From NCBI RefSeq assembly GCF_024753215.1, contig NZ_JANUGV010000001.1:868001-932000 (forward strand): DNA of 64,000 bases, read 5' to 3'. The notes beneath the pieces were generated by a model. It searched no databases. It was not told the DNA's origin and was given only the letters and a program-made list of their open reading frames with translations. The position numbers were made by a program, and so were the translations under genes. The stretch comes from Massilia solisilvae. Lineage in GTDB: Bacteria > Pseudomonadota > Gammaproteobacteria > Burkholderiales > Burkholderiaceae_D. Below, one piece after another: positions 21,771 to 32,324 of the stretch. The first letter of the stretch is position 1, and the number at the start of each line of letters is the position of its first letter.

Positions 21771-22645
21771 TGAACCGCCTCGTCACTGTATTTGTCGCGC
21801 TGTTCGTGGCGCTGATGCTGCTGTCCTCGACCGTGTTCGTGGTGGACCAGCGCCGCTATGCGATCGTGTTCGCGCTCGGCGAAGTGCATGAAGTCATCAG
21901 CGAGCCCGGCCTGCATTTCAAGCTGCCGCCGCCGCTGCAAAATGTCGTCTACCTCGACAAGCGCATCCTCACGCTCGACACGCCCGACGGCGAGCGCTAC
22001 ACCACGTCCGAAAAGAAGGGCCTGCAGGTGGATGCCTTCGTCAAATGGCGCATCGCCGACCCGCGCGGCTTCTTCGTCAGCTTTGGCGGCGACGAGGGCA
22101 AGGTGCGCGACCGCGTGGCGCAGATCGTCAAGGCGGCGCTGAACGACGAGATCGCGCGCCGCACCGTGCACCAGGTGGTGTCGACCGAACGCGACAAGAT
22201 GATGGACGTGGTGCGCGGCAAGGTCGTGGCCGGCGCCAAACCGCTCGGGCTGGAGGTGATCGACGTGCGCCTCAAGCGTGTCGATTTCGTGGACGAGATC
22301 AACGGTGCCGTGTTCGACCGCATGAAGGCCGAGCGCGTGCGCGTGGCCAACGAGCTGCGCTCGACCGGTTCGGCCGAGTCCGAGAAAATCAAGGCCGACG
22401 CCGACCGCCAGCGCACCGTGATCCTGGCCGAAGCCTACCGCGACGCCGAGAAGATCAAGGGCGAGGGCGACGCCAGGGCCTCGGAAATCTACGCCAAATC
22501 GTTCGGCAAGAACCCGGAGTTCTACAAGTTCTACCGGTCGCTGGAGGCCTACCGTGCCTCGTTCAAGAACCATGGCGACGTGATGGTGATCGACTCCAAT
22601 TCCGAGTTCTTCAAGTACTTCAAGAACCCAGGTTCCGGAAAGTAA
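21770..22645 (+). CDS. hflC: FtsH modulator HflC
   Basis: Partner of HflK in the FtsH complex. It has an N-terminal membrane anchor (FVALFVALMLLSSTVFVV), an SPFH/band-7 domain and a coiled-coil tail with the conserved GEGDARASEIYAKSFG motif and the late FYKFYRSLEAYR stretch. Length 291. The ATG overlaps the hflK TGA by one base, implying translational coupling. A rho-independent terminator follows, ending the hfq-hflXKC segment. Confidence 0.96.
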   Translation: MNRLVTVFVALFVALMLLSSTVFVVDQRRYAIVFALGEVHEVISEPGLHFKLPPPLQNVVYLDKRILTLDTPDGERYTTSEKKGLQVDAFVKWRIADPRGFFVSFGGDEGKVRDRVAQIVKAALNDEIARRTVHQVVSTERDKMMDVVRGKVVAGAKPLGLEVIDVRLKRVDFVDEINGAVFDRMKAERVRVANELRSTGSAESEKIKADADRQRTVILAEAYRDAEKIKGEGDARASEIYAKSFGKNPEFYKFYRSLEAYRASFKNHGDVMVIDSNSEFFKYFKNPGSGK

Positions 22646-22681
22646 GAACATTCTCCGGAAATTCAGTTTCCGGGATTCTTC

Positions 22682-22706
22682 AAAGGCGGCCGCGTGCCGC
22701 CTTTTT
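22682..22706 (+). terminator. rho-independent terminator after hflC
   Basis: The stem AAAGGCGGC/GCCGCCTTT with a CGCGT loop is followed by a run of T. A separate U-less hairpin (TCCGGAAA/TTTCCGGGA) lies just before it at about 22652-22675. Confidence 0.88.
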
Positions 22707-22860
22707 GTTTTTCGAAAATCTTTTTGCAGAGGAATTGGTTCTACAGGGACATTGTTTGCAGCAAGAATCCTGCGCCGCCCTTGATGCATGTTCAACTTAT
22801 TGCCGAGGTCGGTACGTTCTCTGGGATTGGCTCAAAAGCCACATTTTTGATTTCTCGATG

Positions 22861-22899
22861 ATGGGTTGTGAAGCAAGTCTTCACGGAACAACAACCCAT
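22861..22899 (+). promoter_or_regulatory. stem-loop in the leader of the 22917 lipoprotein gene
   Basis: Outer arms ATGGGTTGT (22861-22869) and ACAACCCAT (22891-22899) enclose inner arms GTGAAG and CTTCAC. The structure ends 3 bases before the GGAGGA ribosome-binding site, a placement that could modulate translation. Confidence 0.45.
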
Positions 22900-22916
22900 T
22901 GTGGAGGAGCAAATCC

Positions 22917-23720
22917 ATGTTCTCGATCCCCTCGACGCGCAAGCTGCCCGGCGTGGTGGCTTCCCTTCCTGCGTTCATCCCCTTGTTGCTGCTGGCCGGG
23001 TGCGGCGGCAGCGATCAGGCCAGGCAGTCGTCGCCGCCACCGTTTGCCGACTCCGGCCCGCCCGACCAGGTGTGCGTCTCCGGTCAGCCGACCGGGCAGG
23101 CGCCGCCGCCGTACCTGCTGGGCGCGATCAATTCGTCCGAGCCGGCCACGCCCCCGGCCCCGGCGACTTTGGCGGCCGTGTCCGCCGCGACCTCCGACCC
23201 GCTGGGCGAACCGATCGCGCTGGCCGACACCTACACCGGCCTGGTCCAGGGCACCCTGTACAACACCGCGGCCTGGCCGGCCTGGTGGGGCACAGGCAAG
23301 ACCGTCGACACCGTGCAATGTCTGCTGAACGGCACCTGGCACAAGCACATGCTCATCTCGATCTACAAGGACGGCAAACGGCTGGGCTTTCCGGATGGGA
23401 TAGGGCGCGTGCACGCGGGCTGCTACCACGCCTACGAGATGCACGTGCACGACGTGACCGGCATCATACACATGGAAGCCGATGCGCCGCGCAACTACAA
23501 CCTGGGCAACTGGTTCTCGCTGTGGGGCCAGCCGCTCGGGCGCGATAACACGGCCGGGCTGGCCGGTCCGGTGCGCTTCTACATCATCGAGAACGGCAAG
23601 ATCACCCGGTACGATGGCGACCCGCACGACATCGCGATGGTCGCGCACCGCGAAATCCTGATCGTCAGCGGCAGCACGCTGTCGGTGGTGCCGAAGTACC
23701 AGTGGCCGCTGGGCATCTAG
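22917..23720 (+). CDS. secreted lipoprotein of unknown function with conserved His pairs
   Basis: A 267-residue predicted lipoprotein with signal peptide and lipobox LLAGC, then a Ser/Pro/Ala-rich linker. A C-terminal domain (about 130-267) contains WHKHMLISIYKDGK, CYHAYEMHVHDVTG and IHMEADAPRNYNLGNWFSLWGQPL. Spaced His residues (HKH, HVH, IIH) and the LGNWFSLWGQPL end resemble an uncharacterised bacterial family with an H-x-H-x5-YxDG pattern; a metal site is possible, but this is inference. ATG 22917 is chosen for its GGAGGA site 8 bases upstream. It interrupts an otherwise conserved superoperon between hflC and hisZ. Confidence 0.75.
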   Translation: MFSIPSTRKLPGVVASLPAFIPLLLLAGCGGSDQARQSSPPPFADSGPPDQVCVSGQPTGQAPPPYLLGAINSSEPATPPAPATLAAVSAATSDPLGEPIALADTYTGLVQGTLYNTAAWPAWWGTGKTVDTVQCLLNGTWHKHMLISIYKDGKRLGFPDGIGRVHAGCYHAYEMHVHDVTGIIHMEADAPRNYNLGNWFSLWGQPLGRDNTAGLAGPVRFYIIENGKITRYDGDPHDIAMVAHREILIVSGSTLSVVPKYQWPLGI

Positions 23721-23913
23721 GCCGCCCCCATGTCCGGGCCCGCGGCGACCAGGCCGGGACGTGGGAGATTGACAACTTCCACGCTGCGGGAACAATGTTT
23801 CCCTGCCTGCACTGCAGCATTTTCGGTTAGAATTGTCGATTCGGCGCAGCCATCGCGCGCCTCTCGCGCGTCTCAAGTTGTCCGAAGTCCAATAACTCCC
23901 GTAGTAGTCGCCC

Positions 23914-26393
<2,480 letters not shown>

Positions 26394-26417
26394 CGACAAC
26401 GTAGAGGGAATCCTGAT

Positions 26418-26957
26418 ATGACCACTCCGGTATCGACCGACAACGACCTTTGGGTATCCTGGGACGAGTACCACCGCCTGATCGAGCGCCTGGCGCTCAA
26501 GGTGTACGAATCGAACTGGCAGTTCGACATGGTGCTGTGCCTGGCACGCGGCGGCGTGCGCCCCGGCGACGTGTTCTCGCGCATCTTCGACGTGCCGCTG
26601 GCGATCCTGTCGACCAGCTCGTACCGTGAAGAAGCCGGCACCAAGCAGGGCGACCTGGACATCGCCAAGTACATGACGATGACCAAGGGCCCGCTGCGTG
26701 GCAAGATCCTGCTGGTCGATGACCTGGCCGATTCCGGCGTGACGCTCAAGAAAGTGCGCGAGCACCTGAAGGACAATTACTCGGACGTGACCGACGTGAA
26801 GTCGGCCGTCATCTGGGTCAAGGGCTGCTCGGAAATCAAACCGGACTACTTCCTGGAAGAGCTGCCACACAATCCTTGGATCCACCAGCCGTTCGAAGAC
26901 TACGACGGACTGCGCCCGCACCAGCTGGCGGCGTGGATGAAGAAGTTCGAAAAGTAA
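26418..26957 (+). CDS. PRPP-binding phosphoribosyltransferase family protein
   Basis: A 179-residue type I phosphoribosyltransferase. The PRPP loop is ILLVDDLADSGVTL, with a hood region LARGGVRPGD near the N-terminus. This family often follows purA in betaproteobacteria and is similar to xanthine-guanine or hypoxanthine phosphoribosyltransferases, so purine salvage is likely. The base specificity is not clear from sequence. It begins 24 bases after purA and is followed by a strong terminator that closes the superoperon. Confidence 0.85.
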   Translation: MTTPVSTDNDLWVSWDEYHRLIERLALKVYESNWQFDMVLCLARGGVRPGDVFSRIFDVPLAILSTSSYREEAGTKQGDLDIAKYMTMTKGPLRGKILLVDDLADSGVTLKKVREHLKDNYSDVTDVKSAVIWVKGCSEIKPDYFLEELPHNPWIHQPFEDYDGLRPHQLAAWMKKFEK

Positions 26958-26982
26958 GCCGCAATATCGCTTGGAAGCAAAG

Positions 26983-27017
26983 AAGGGAAGGGGAGCTGCC
27001 TCTTCCCTTTTTTTTTC
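26983..27017 (+). terminator. rho-independent terminator closing the purA operon
   Basis: Stem AAGGGAAG/CTTCCCTT (26983-26990 and 27002-27009) around an 11-base loop, followed by a run of about eight further T. Confidence 0.85.
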
Positions 27018-27110
27018 TTCTTGGATATTTCTCCGAACGTGCGCCAGCCCACGGAAACGGCCTGTCCGTAGGTCTAAGCTCCATAAATCTCATTTGCAAA
27101 GGAGATTGCC

Positions 27111-27275
27111 ATGCCTACCGGAGCCAGCCCGAAACGCGAACGCGAGTACAAGGAACTGGAGAACAAGTTTGAGAAGGAACACCGCTATCCCGGCCGCGAG
27201 AAGGAAGTGGCCGCGCGAATTGTGAACAAGCAACGCGCCGAACACGGCGAAACCAAGTCATCCAAGTCCAAATAG
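27111..27275 (+). CDS. small basic stress-type protein (54 aa)
   Basis: A short gene of 55 codons beginning MPTGASPKREREYKELEN and ending SSKSK. It is very rich in Lys, Arg and Glu, with no hydrophobic core. A clean AAGGAGA site lies 9 bases upstream and a perfect 11-bp terminator directly downstream, so it is a complete monocistronic unit. It resembles small charged proteins in Oxalobacteraceae and Burkholderiales, often named plasmid-stabilisation-like or stress-induced. No function is proven and no toxin partner is present. Confidence 0.7.
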   Translation: MPTGASPKREREYKELENKFEKEHRYPGREKEVAARIVNKQRAEHGETKSSKSK

Positions 27276-27280
27276 TGAAC

Positions 27281-27308
27281 AAGACGCCGGCCACCTGCCG
27301 GCGTCTTT
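27281..27308 (+). terminator. rho-independent terminator after the 54-aa gene
   Basis: Perfect 11-bp stem AAGACGCCGGC/GCCGGCGTCTT with a CACCT loop, followed by only a short T run. Confidence 0.8.
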
Positions 27309-27373
27309 CCGCCACGCCAGCCGAGGTGCATATCGGTTAATATCGGACGATTCAACCCGATGCCGATTTGCCA

Positions 27374-27970
27374 ATGACCCAAAGCTTTTTCCAGACCTTC
27401 ATCCTGCTGTTGCTCGTGACCGACCCGTTCGGCAACGTGCCGCTGTTCGTCAGCGCGCTCAACCCGGTCGCGCCGGCGCGCCGTTCGCGCATCGTGGTGC
27501 GCGAATGTGCGATCGCGTTCCTGCTCCTGCTGCTGTTCATGTTCTTCGGCCGGCACTTCCTGGCGGCGCTGAACCTGACCGAAGTGTCCTTGCGCATTGG
27601 CGGCAGCGTCATTCTGCTCTTGATCGCCATTCGCATGGTGTTCCCGCATCCCGACGGCGTGCTGGGCCGCACCGAAGGCGGCGAGCCATTCATCGTGCCG
27701 CTCGCAATTCCCGCGCTGGCCGGCCCGTCGGCGCTGGCGACCGTGCTGCTGTTCACTGCCAACTCCACCGAAGAAGTCGCCATCCACGTCGCCGCGCTTG
27801 GCGCCGTCCTGGTGGTGTGGCTGGCCGTGTTCCTGAGCGCGGACCGGCTGCAGCGCCTGCTCGGCACGCAGGTGATGACCGCGTTCGAGCGCCTCATGGG
27901 CCTGATTCTGACCGCGATGTCGGTCGAAATGCTGCTGGGCGGCGTGCGCGCCTTCGTCAAAACGCTGTAA
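27374..27970 (+). CDS. MarC family integral membrane protein
   Basis: A 198-residue protein with six membrane segments. The MarC/YchE/YhgN signature is present: LLLVTDPFGNVPLF at the start, RIGGSVILLLIAIRM in the middle, and the second-half repeat VPLAIPALAGPSALATVLL. The family was first linked to multiple antibiotic resistance, but no transport activity is firmly established. ATG 27374 is used rather than the upstream TTG. The next gene begins 9 bases after its stop. Confidence 0.88.
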   Translation: MTQSFFQTFILLLLVTDPFGNVPLFVSALNPVAPARRSRIVVRECAIAFLLLLLFMFFGRHFLAALNLTEVSLRIGGSVILLLIAIRMVFPHPDGVLGRTEGGEPFIVPLAIPALAGPSALATVLLFTANSTEEVAIHVAALGAVLVVWLAVFLSADRLQRLLGTQVMTAFERLMGLILTAMSVEMLLGGVRAFVKTL

Positions 27971-27979
27971 ACGATATTG

Positions 27980-28810
27980 ATGAAAACCTCGCTCCACGTG
28001 CCGCAGGGCGAGCTGGCCGAAGCCGTGTTCGGCATCGCCTTCGTCTCCACGCTGGACGAGCCGTGGCCACCCGACCAGCCGCGCCTGAACCGGTTCCCGG
28101 CAATGGTGTACTGCGGCGTGACGATGCTCACCGAGGGCCAGGTGGCGGTGCTGGGCGAGGAGGATGGGGCCCTGGCGCACATGCCGGACTGGATCGTGTT
28201 CGGGCCGCGCACCCGGCCCGTCACCTCGGTCACGCTCGCGCCGCTGCGCTGCGTGTCCGTGATCTTCTACCCGGACGCGTTCGCGCTGTTGACGGGGCGG
28301 GCGCCTGCCCAGCTGCAGGACCGGGACGAGCCGGCGTCATCCTGGCTGCCGGCCGAGTGGGGCGAATGGCCGCAAGCGCTGCGCGCAAGGGCGCAAGACG
28401 AGGCTGCGCAGGCACAGTGGATCGAATCCTGGCTCCTGCCGCGCTGGCTTGACGCGCGCAAGCACTGGAACCGCAAGCTGGGCGAAAGCCTGCGCCAGCT
28501 TGCACGGCGCGGCGTTGCGGCCACGGTGCGCACGCTCGGCGTGGGCGAGCGCCAGATGCAGCGGCAGTACCGCGCGCAGGTGGGGCTCACGCCGGCGCAG
28601 GCGCGCCGCCTGCAGCGTATGAACGAGGCCGTCTACGCGCTGCGTAACGGTGCCGCGGAAGGGGAAACGCTCGCCGCGCTGGCCGCGGAACTGGGGTATG
28701 CCGACCAGGCGCACATGGCGCGCGAGCTGCGCGCGCTGACCGGGCTGCCGCCATCGCGGCTGGAACAGCATATCGGGTCGGACCCGGATTACTGGCCGTA
28801 CCGCCTCTGA
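27980..28810 (+). CDS. AraC family transcriptional regulator
   Basis: A 276-residue regulator with an N-terminal cupin-like sensing domain (about 1-110, containing PAMVYCGVTMLTEGQVAVLGE) and a C-terminal double helix-turn-helix. The first HTH is VAATVRTLGVGERQMQRQYRAQVG and the second is LAALAAELGYADQAHMARELRALTG, given here as landmarks. ATG 27980 is preferred over the TTG 3 bases upstream. It follows the marC-like gene by 9 bases, and the acyl-CoA operon starts 213 bases downstream, which it may regulate; this is inference. Confidence 0.85.
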   Translation: MKTSLHVPQGELAEAVFGIAFVSTLDEPWPPDQPRLNRFPAMVYCGVTMLTEGQVAVLGEEDGALAHMPDWIVFGPRTRPVTSVTLAPLRCVSVIFYPDAFALLTGRAPAQLQDRDEPASSWLPAEWGEWPQALRARAQDEAAQAQWIESWLLPRWLDARKHWNRKLGESLRQLARRGVAATVRTLGVGERQMQRQYRAQVGLTPAQARRLQRMNEAVYALRNGAAEGETLAALAAELGYADQAHMARELRALTGLPPSRLEQHIGSDPDYWPYRL

Positions 28811-29023
28811 TATCGCTGCAGTTGGATGCGTGTAGGCCTTTGGTCGCATTGCCCGCCTGCCCCAAGGGTAAGAACATGTAGCGAACACCCAGCGGCCCAG
28901 CCGCTGCGAGCACGGCTCCGGCCGCCATCCGCCGGGGATACTGCACGCCTTGGGCTTCGTCGCGTGCAGCCGGGCTTGCCGGCGCCGGCCTGTCTTCCAC
29001 CTCCAACGACTGCGAGGTCACAG

Positions 29024-31348
29024 ATGGAACCAGGAACCCAGCTAGCGCGCAGCCACGACATCGGCCTGAAGATCGGCCTGCTGTACCACAAGCGCGCCGA
29101 GACCGCGCTCAACCAATTCAGCGACCGGGTGCGCGCCGCGGTGGACGGCAAGGATGGCGGGGCGGGCCGCGTGCCGGCGCTGCTGGCCGGCGTCGATCCG
29201 TCCGGCGCCTGGCAGTACGCGGTCGATACCATCCAGCGCTCGGTCCTGTTCTGGGACACGATGCGCCAGCGCGGCAACAACTTCGTGGACCAGGCCATGC
29301 GCGGCCTCGAACCGATGCTGCATTTCCGGTACGAGACGGTGCTCGATGGCCGCAGCTTCGACCGTCCCGTGAACTACGCACTGGTAAAGATCACCCCGCC
29401 CGAAGGCGTCATCGTCGATCCGCTGCGCCGCCCGTATCTCGTTATCGACCCGCGCGCGGGGCACGGTCCGGGCATCGGCGGCTTCAAGGACGATTCGCAG
29501 GTCGGCGTCGCCCTGCGGGCCGGCCACCCGGTCTATTTCGTCATCTTTTTCCGCGACCCGGAGCCGGGCCAAACCTTGCTCGACGTCTGCGCCGCCGAAC
29601 AGCAGTTCGTGCGCAAGGTGCGCCAGCTGCACCCGGACAGCCCGAAACCGGCCATCGTCGGCAACTGCCAAGGCGGCTGGGCCGCGATGATGCTGAGCTC
29701 ATCGTCGCCCGACGACACCGGGCCGATCCTGATCAACGGCGCGCCGATGTCGTATTGGGGCGGCGCCTGGAGCTCGGGCGAGGGCGACAACCCGATGCGC
29801 TACACCGGCGGCATGCTGGGCGGCTCGTGGATGTCCTCGCTCACGGCGGACATGGGGCACGGCGTGTTCGACGGCGCCTGGCTGGTCTACAACTTCGAAA
29901 ACCTGAACCCGGCCAATTCGCTGTGGGACAAGTACCGCACGCTGTACGCCAACGTGGACACCGAGGCGCCGCGCTTCCTCGACTTCGAACGCTGGTGGGG
30001 CGGCTACTACCTGATGAACCGCGAGGAGATCGAGTTCATTACAAAGAATCTCTTCGTCGGGAACAAGCTGTGGTCGGGCGATGTGAACTCCGCCAGCGGC
30101 AACGCGTTCGACCTGCGCGACATCAAGTCGCCGATTGTCCTGTTCGCGTCGATGGGCGACAACATCACGCCGCCGCAGCAGGCCTTTAACTGGGTGGCCG
30201 ACGTCTATGGCAGCACGGACGAGATCAAGGCCCGCGGGCAGGTGATCGTCGGCCTGATGCACAAGACCATCGGTCACCTCGGCATTTTCGTCTCCGGCAA
30301 GGTGGCGAAGAAGGAGTACACCCAGCTGGTGTCGGTGCTGCAGACCATCGAGCAGCTGCCACCGGGCCTGTACGGGATGGACATCCTCGAGCACAAGGGC
30401 GAAGGCGGCAAGGTCGATTACGAGGTCGAGTTCCGCGAGCTGCGGCTGGAGGAAATCAGCGCGCGCGTGAACCGCTTCGGGCGCGTCGACGAGCACCCGT
30501 TCGAGGCCGTCGAGGCGGTGTCCGAGTTTGTCCAGCGCGCCTACGAACTGTTCGCGCAGCCGGCCGTGCAGTCGATGTCGTCGGACTGGAGCGCGCTGCT
30601 GCTGCGCCAGTTCCATCCGCTGCGCGTGCAGCACTGGGCGATGTCGGACCTGAACCCGTGGTTTGCGTGGCTGGGACCGGCCGCGCAGGCCGTGCGCGAC
30701 CACCGCCAGCCGGTCGAGCCGGACCGGCCGCTGCGCCAGCTGGAGGAAATCGGTTCGGAACTGATCAGTGCCTCGCTCGACTTCTACCGGGGGATGCGCG
30801 ACGCCACCACCGAGGCCGCGTTCTTCGGCGTGTACGCCAACATGTTCGCGATGTACCTGGCAGACAAGCACAAGGCCGAGGCGGCGCGCGTGAAGCCGGT
30901 GAGCGAGCCGCGCGAAATGCCGTACGTGAAGGAGGCGCTCGCGTCGATCTCGCAGGGCGGTTATGCCGAGGCGTTCGCCCGCACCGGGGTGCTGCTGATG
31001 CGCCGCGGCGAGCCGCTGCCGCTCGCGCGTCTGGAAACCATCGACGAGCTGACGCGCGATTACGCGGACTACCTGCCCAAGGTGCCGCGCGAGGAAGCCC
31101 GGCGCATCCGCGGCGAACAAGAAATCATCGCCCGCTACGAACCGGAGCAGGCGGTCCTGTCGTTGCCGACCCTGCTCAAGGACGAGGCCGACCGCGCCAG
31201 GCTCCTGGCGCTGCTGGACAAACTGATCGTGGACCCGCGCGTGCAGGCCGTGCAGCCGACCCAGGAGCAAGTGGCGATGCTCGAGCGCATTCGCACGGTG
31301 CTGGGCGCGCGCCCTCCGGTGGAGCGGCGCATCAAGGCGGTCCGCTGA
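29024..31348 (+). CDS. DUF3141 alpha/beta-hydrolase protein with PHA-synthase-like Cys box
   Basis: A 774-residue protein with an alpha/beta-hydrolase domain at about 115-450 and a long helical C-terminal region. The nucleophile elbow reads GNCQG (213-217), with Cys215 where hydrolases have Ser; PHA synthases (PhaC) use the same G-x-C-x-G box. The family is known as DUF3141 and is often found beside phosphotransacetylase, acetate kinase and fabI genes in betaproteobacteria. ATG 29024 is chosen because GAGGT precedes it; the 66 open codons upstream lack protein character. It probably acts on hydroxyacyl-CoA or PHA, but the reaction is unproven. It starts an operon that continues to 36885. Confidence 0.82.
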   Translation: MEPGTQLARSHDIGLKIGLLYHKRAETALNQFSDRVRAAVDGKDGGAGRVPALLAGVDPSGAWQYAVDTIQRSVLFWDTMRQRGNNFVDQAMRGLEPMLHFRYETVLDGRSFDRPVNYALVKITPPEGVIVDPLRRPYLVIDPRAGHGPGIGGFKDDSQVGVALRAGHPVYFVIFFRDPEPGQTLLDVCAAEQQFVRKVRQLHPDSPKPAIVGNCQGGWAAMMLSSSSPDDTGPILINGAPMSYWGGAWSSGEGDNPMRYTGGMLGGSWMSSLTADMGHGVFDGAWLVYNFENLNPANSLWDKYRTLYANVDTEAPRFLDFERWWGGYYLMNREEIEFITKNLFVGNKLWSGDVNSASGNAFDLRDIKSPIVLFASMGDNITPPQQAFNWVADVYGSTDEIKARGQVIVGLMHKTIGHLGIFVSGKVAKKEYTQLVSVLQTIEQLPPGLYGMDILEHKGEGGKVDYEVEFRELRLEEISARVNRFGRVDEHPFEAVEAVSEFVQRAYELFAQPAVQSMSSDWSALLLRQFHPLRVQHWAMSDLNPWFAWLGPAAQAVRDHRQPVEPDRPLRQLEEIGSELISASLDFYRGMRDATTEAAFFGVYANMFAMYLADKHKAEAARVKPVSEPREMPYVKEALASISQGGYAEAFARTGVLLMRRGEPLPLARLETIDELTRDYADYLPKVPREEARRIRGEQEIIARYEPEQAVLSLPTLLKDEADRARLLALLDKLIVDPRVQAVQPTQEQVAMLERIRTVLGARPPVERRIKAVR

Positions 31349-31381
31349 AATCACGCAACCACAGCCTCTAAAGGGAACGAC

Positions 31382-32320
31382 ATGGACAACAAACACGAAA
31401 AGTACCAGCGCCTGATCGACTACTGCCAGACGCTGCCGGCGCTGCCGACCGCGGTGGTGCACCCGTGCGACAAGAGCTCGCTCGCCGGCGCCGTCGAGGC
31501 CGCGCAGCTGAATCTGATCGCGCCTATCCTGGTCGGTCCGGCCGAGCGGATCAAGGCGGTGGCAGCCGAGTGCGGGATTCCGATTTCCGACTATCAGGTG
31601 GTCGATGCGCCCTACAGCGAGGCCGCCGCCGATTGCGCGGTGCAGCTGGTGCGCGAAGGGAAGGCCGAGGCGCTGATGAAAGGCAGCCTGCACACCGACG
31701 AACTGATGGCGGCGGTGGTGCGGCGCGACGCCGGCCTGCGCACGGGCCGGCGGGTGAGCCACTGCTTCGTGATGGACGTGCCGGGCCACGAAAGCCCCCT
31801 GATTATCACCGACGCCGCCGTGAACATCGCGCCCACGCTCGAAGAGAAGAAGGACATCCTGCAGAACGCGATCGACCTCGGGCACGCGCTGCTGTTTTCC
31901 GAGGTGCGGGTGGCGATCCTGTCGGCGATGGAGACCGTGAACCCGAAGGTGCCCTCGACGATCGAGGCGGCAGCGCTGTGCAAGATGGTGGACCGCCACC
32001 AGGTGACCGGCGCGCTGGTGGACGGCCCGCTTGCGCTGGACAACGCGATCGATCCCGAGGCCGCGCGCATCAAGGGCATCGATTCGCCGGTGGCCGGCCG
32101 CGCCAACGTGCTGCTGGTGCCGGACCTCGAGGCCGGCAACATGCTGGCCAAGAGCCTGTCGTTCCTGGCCGGGGCCGACGCGGCCGGCATCGTGCTTGGC
32201 GCGCGCGTGCCGATCATCCTGACCAGCCGCGCCGACTCGACCATGACGCGGCGCGCCTCGTGCGCGGTGGCGGTGCTGGTCGCCAAACAGCGGCGTGAAG
32301 CCGGCAAGGCAATGGGGTGA
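31382..32320 (+). CDS. phosphate acetyl/butyryltransferase family enzyme
   Basis: A 312-residue PTA_PTB-domain protein that exchanges CoA for phosphate on short acyl-CoA (acetyl-CoA to acetyl phosphate or a longer homologue). It contains the family motifs KSSLAGAVEAA, LMKGSLHTDELM, RVSHCFVMD and the late GADAAGIVLGARVPIILTSRADS region (cited in part). It has only the catalytic domain, like the short Pta or Ptb, not the long regulatory E. coli Pta. ackA follows by 4 bases, so the pair would convert acyl-CoA to acid plus ATP. Confidence 0.9.
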   Translation: MDNKHEKYQRLIDYCQTLPALPTAVVHPCDKSSLAGAVEAAQLNLIAPILVGPAERIKAVAAECGIPISDYQVVDAPYSEAAADCAVQLVREGKAEALMKGSLHTDELMAAVVRRDAGLRTGRRVSHCFVMDVPGHESPLIITDAAVNIAPTLEEKKDILQNAIDLGHALLFSEVRVAILSAMETVNPKVPSTIEAAALCKMVDRHQVTGALVDGPLALDNAIDPEAARIKGIDSPVAGRANVLLVPDLEAGNMLAKSLSFLAGADAAGIVLGARVPIILTSRADSTMTRRASCAVAVLVAKQRREAGKAMG

Positions 32321-32324
32321 GGCC

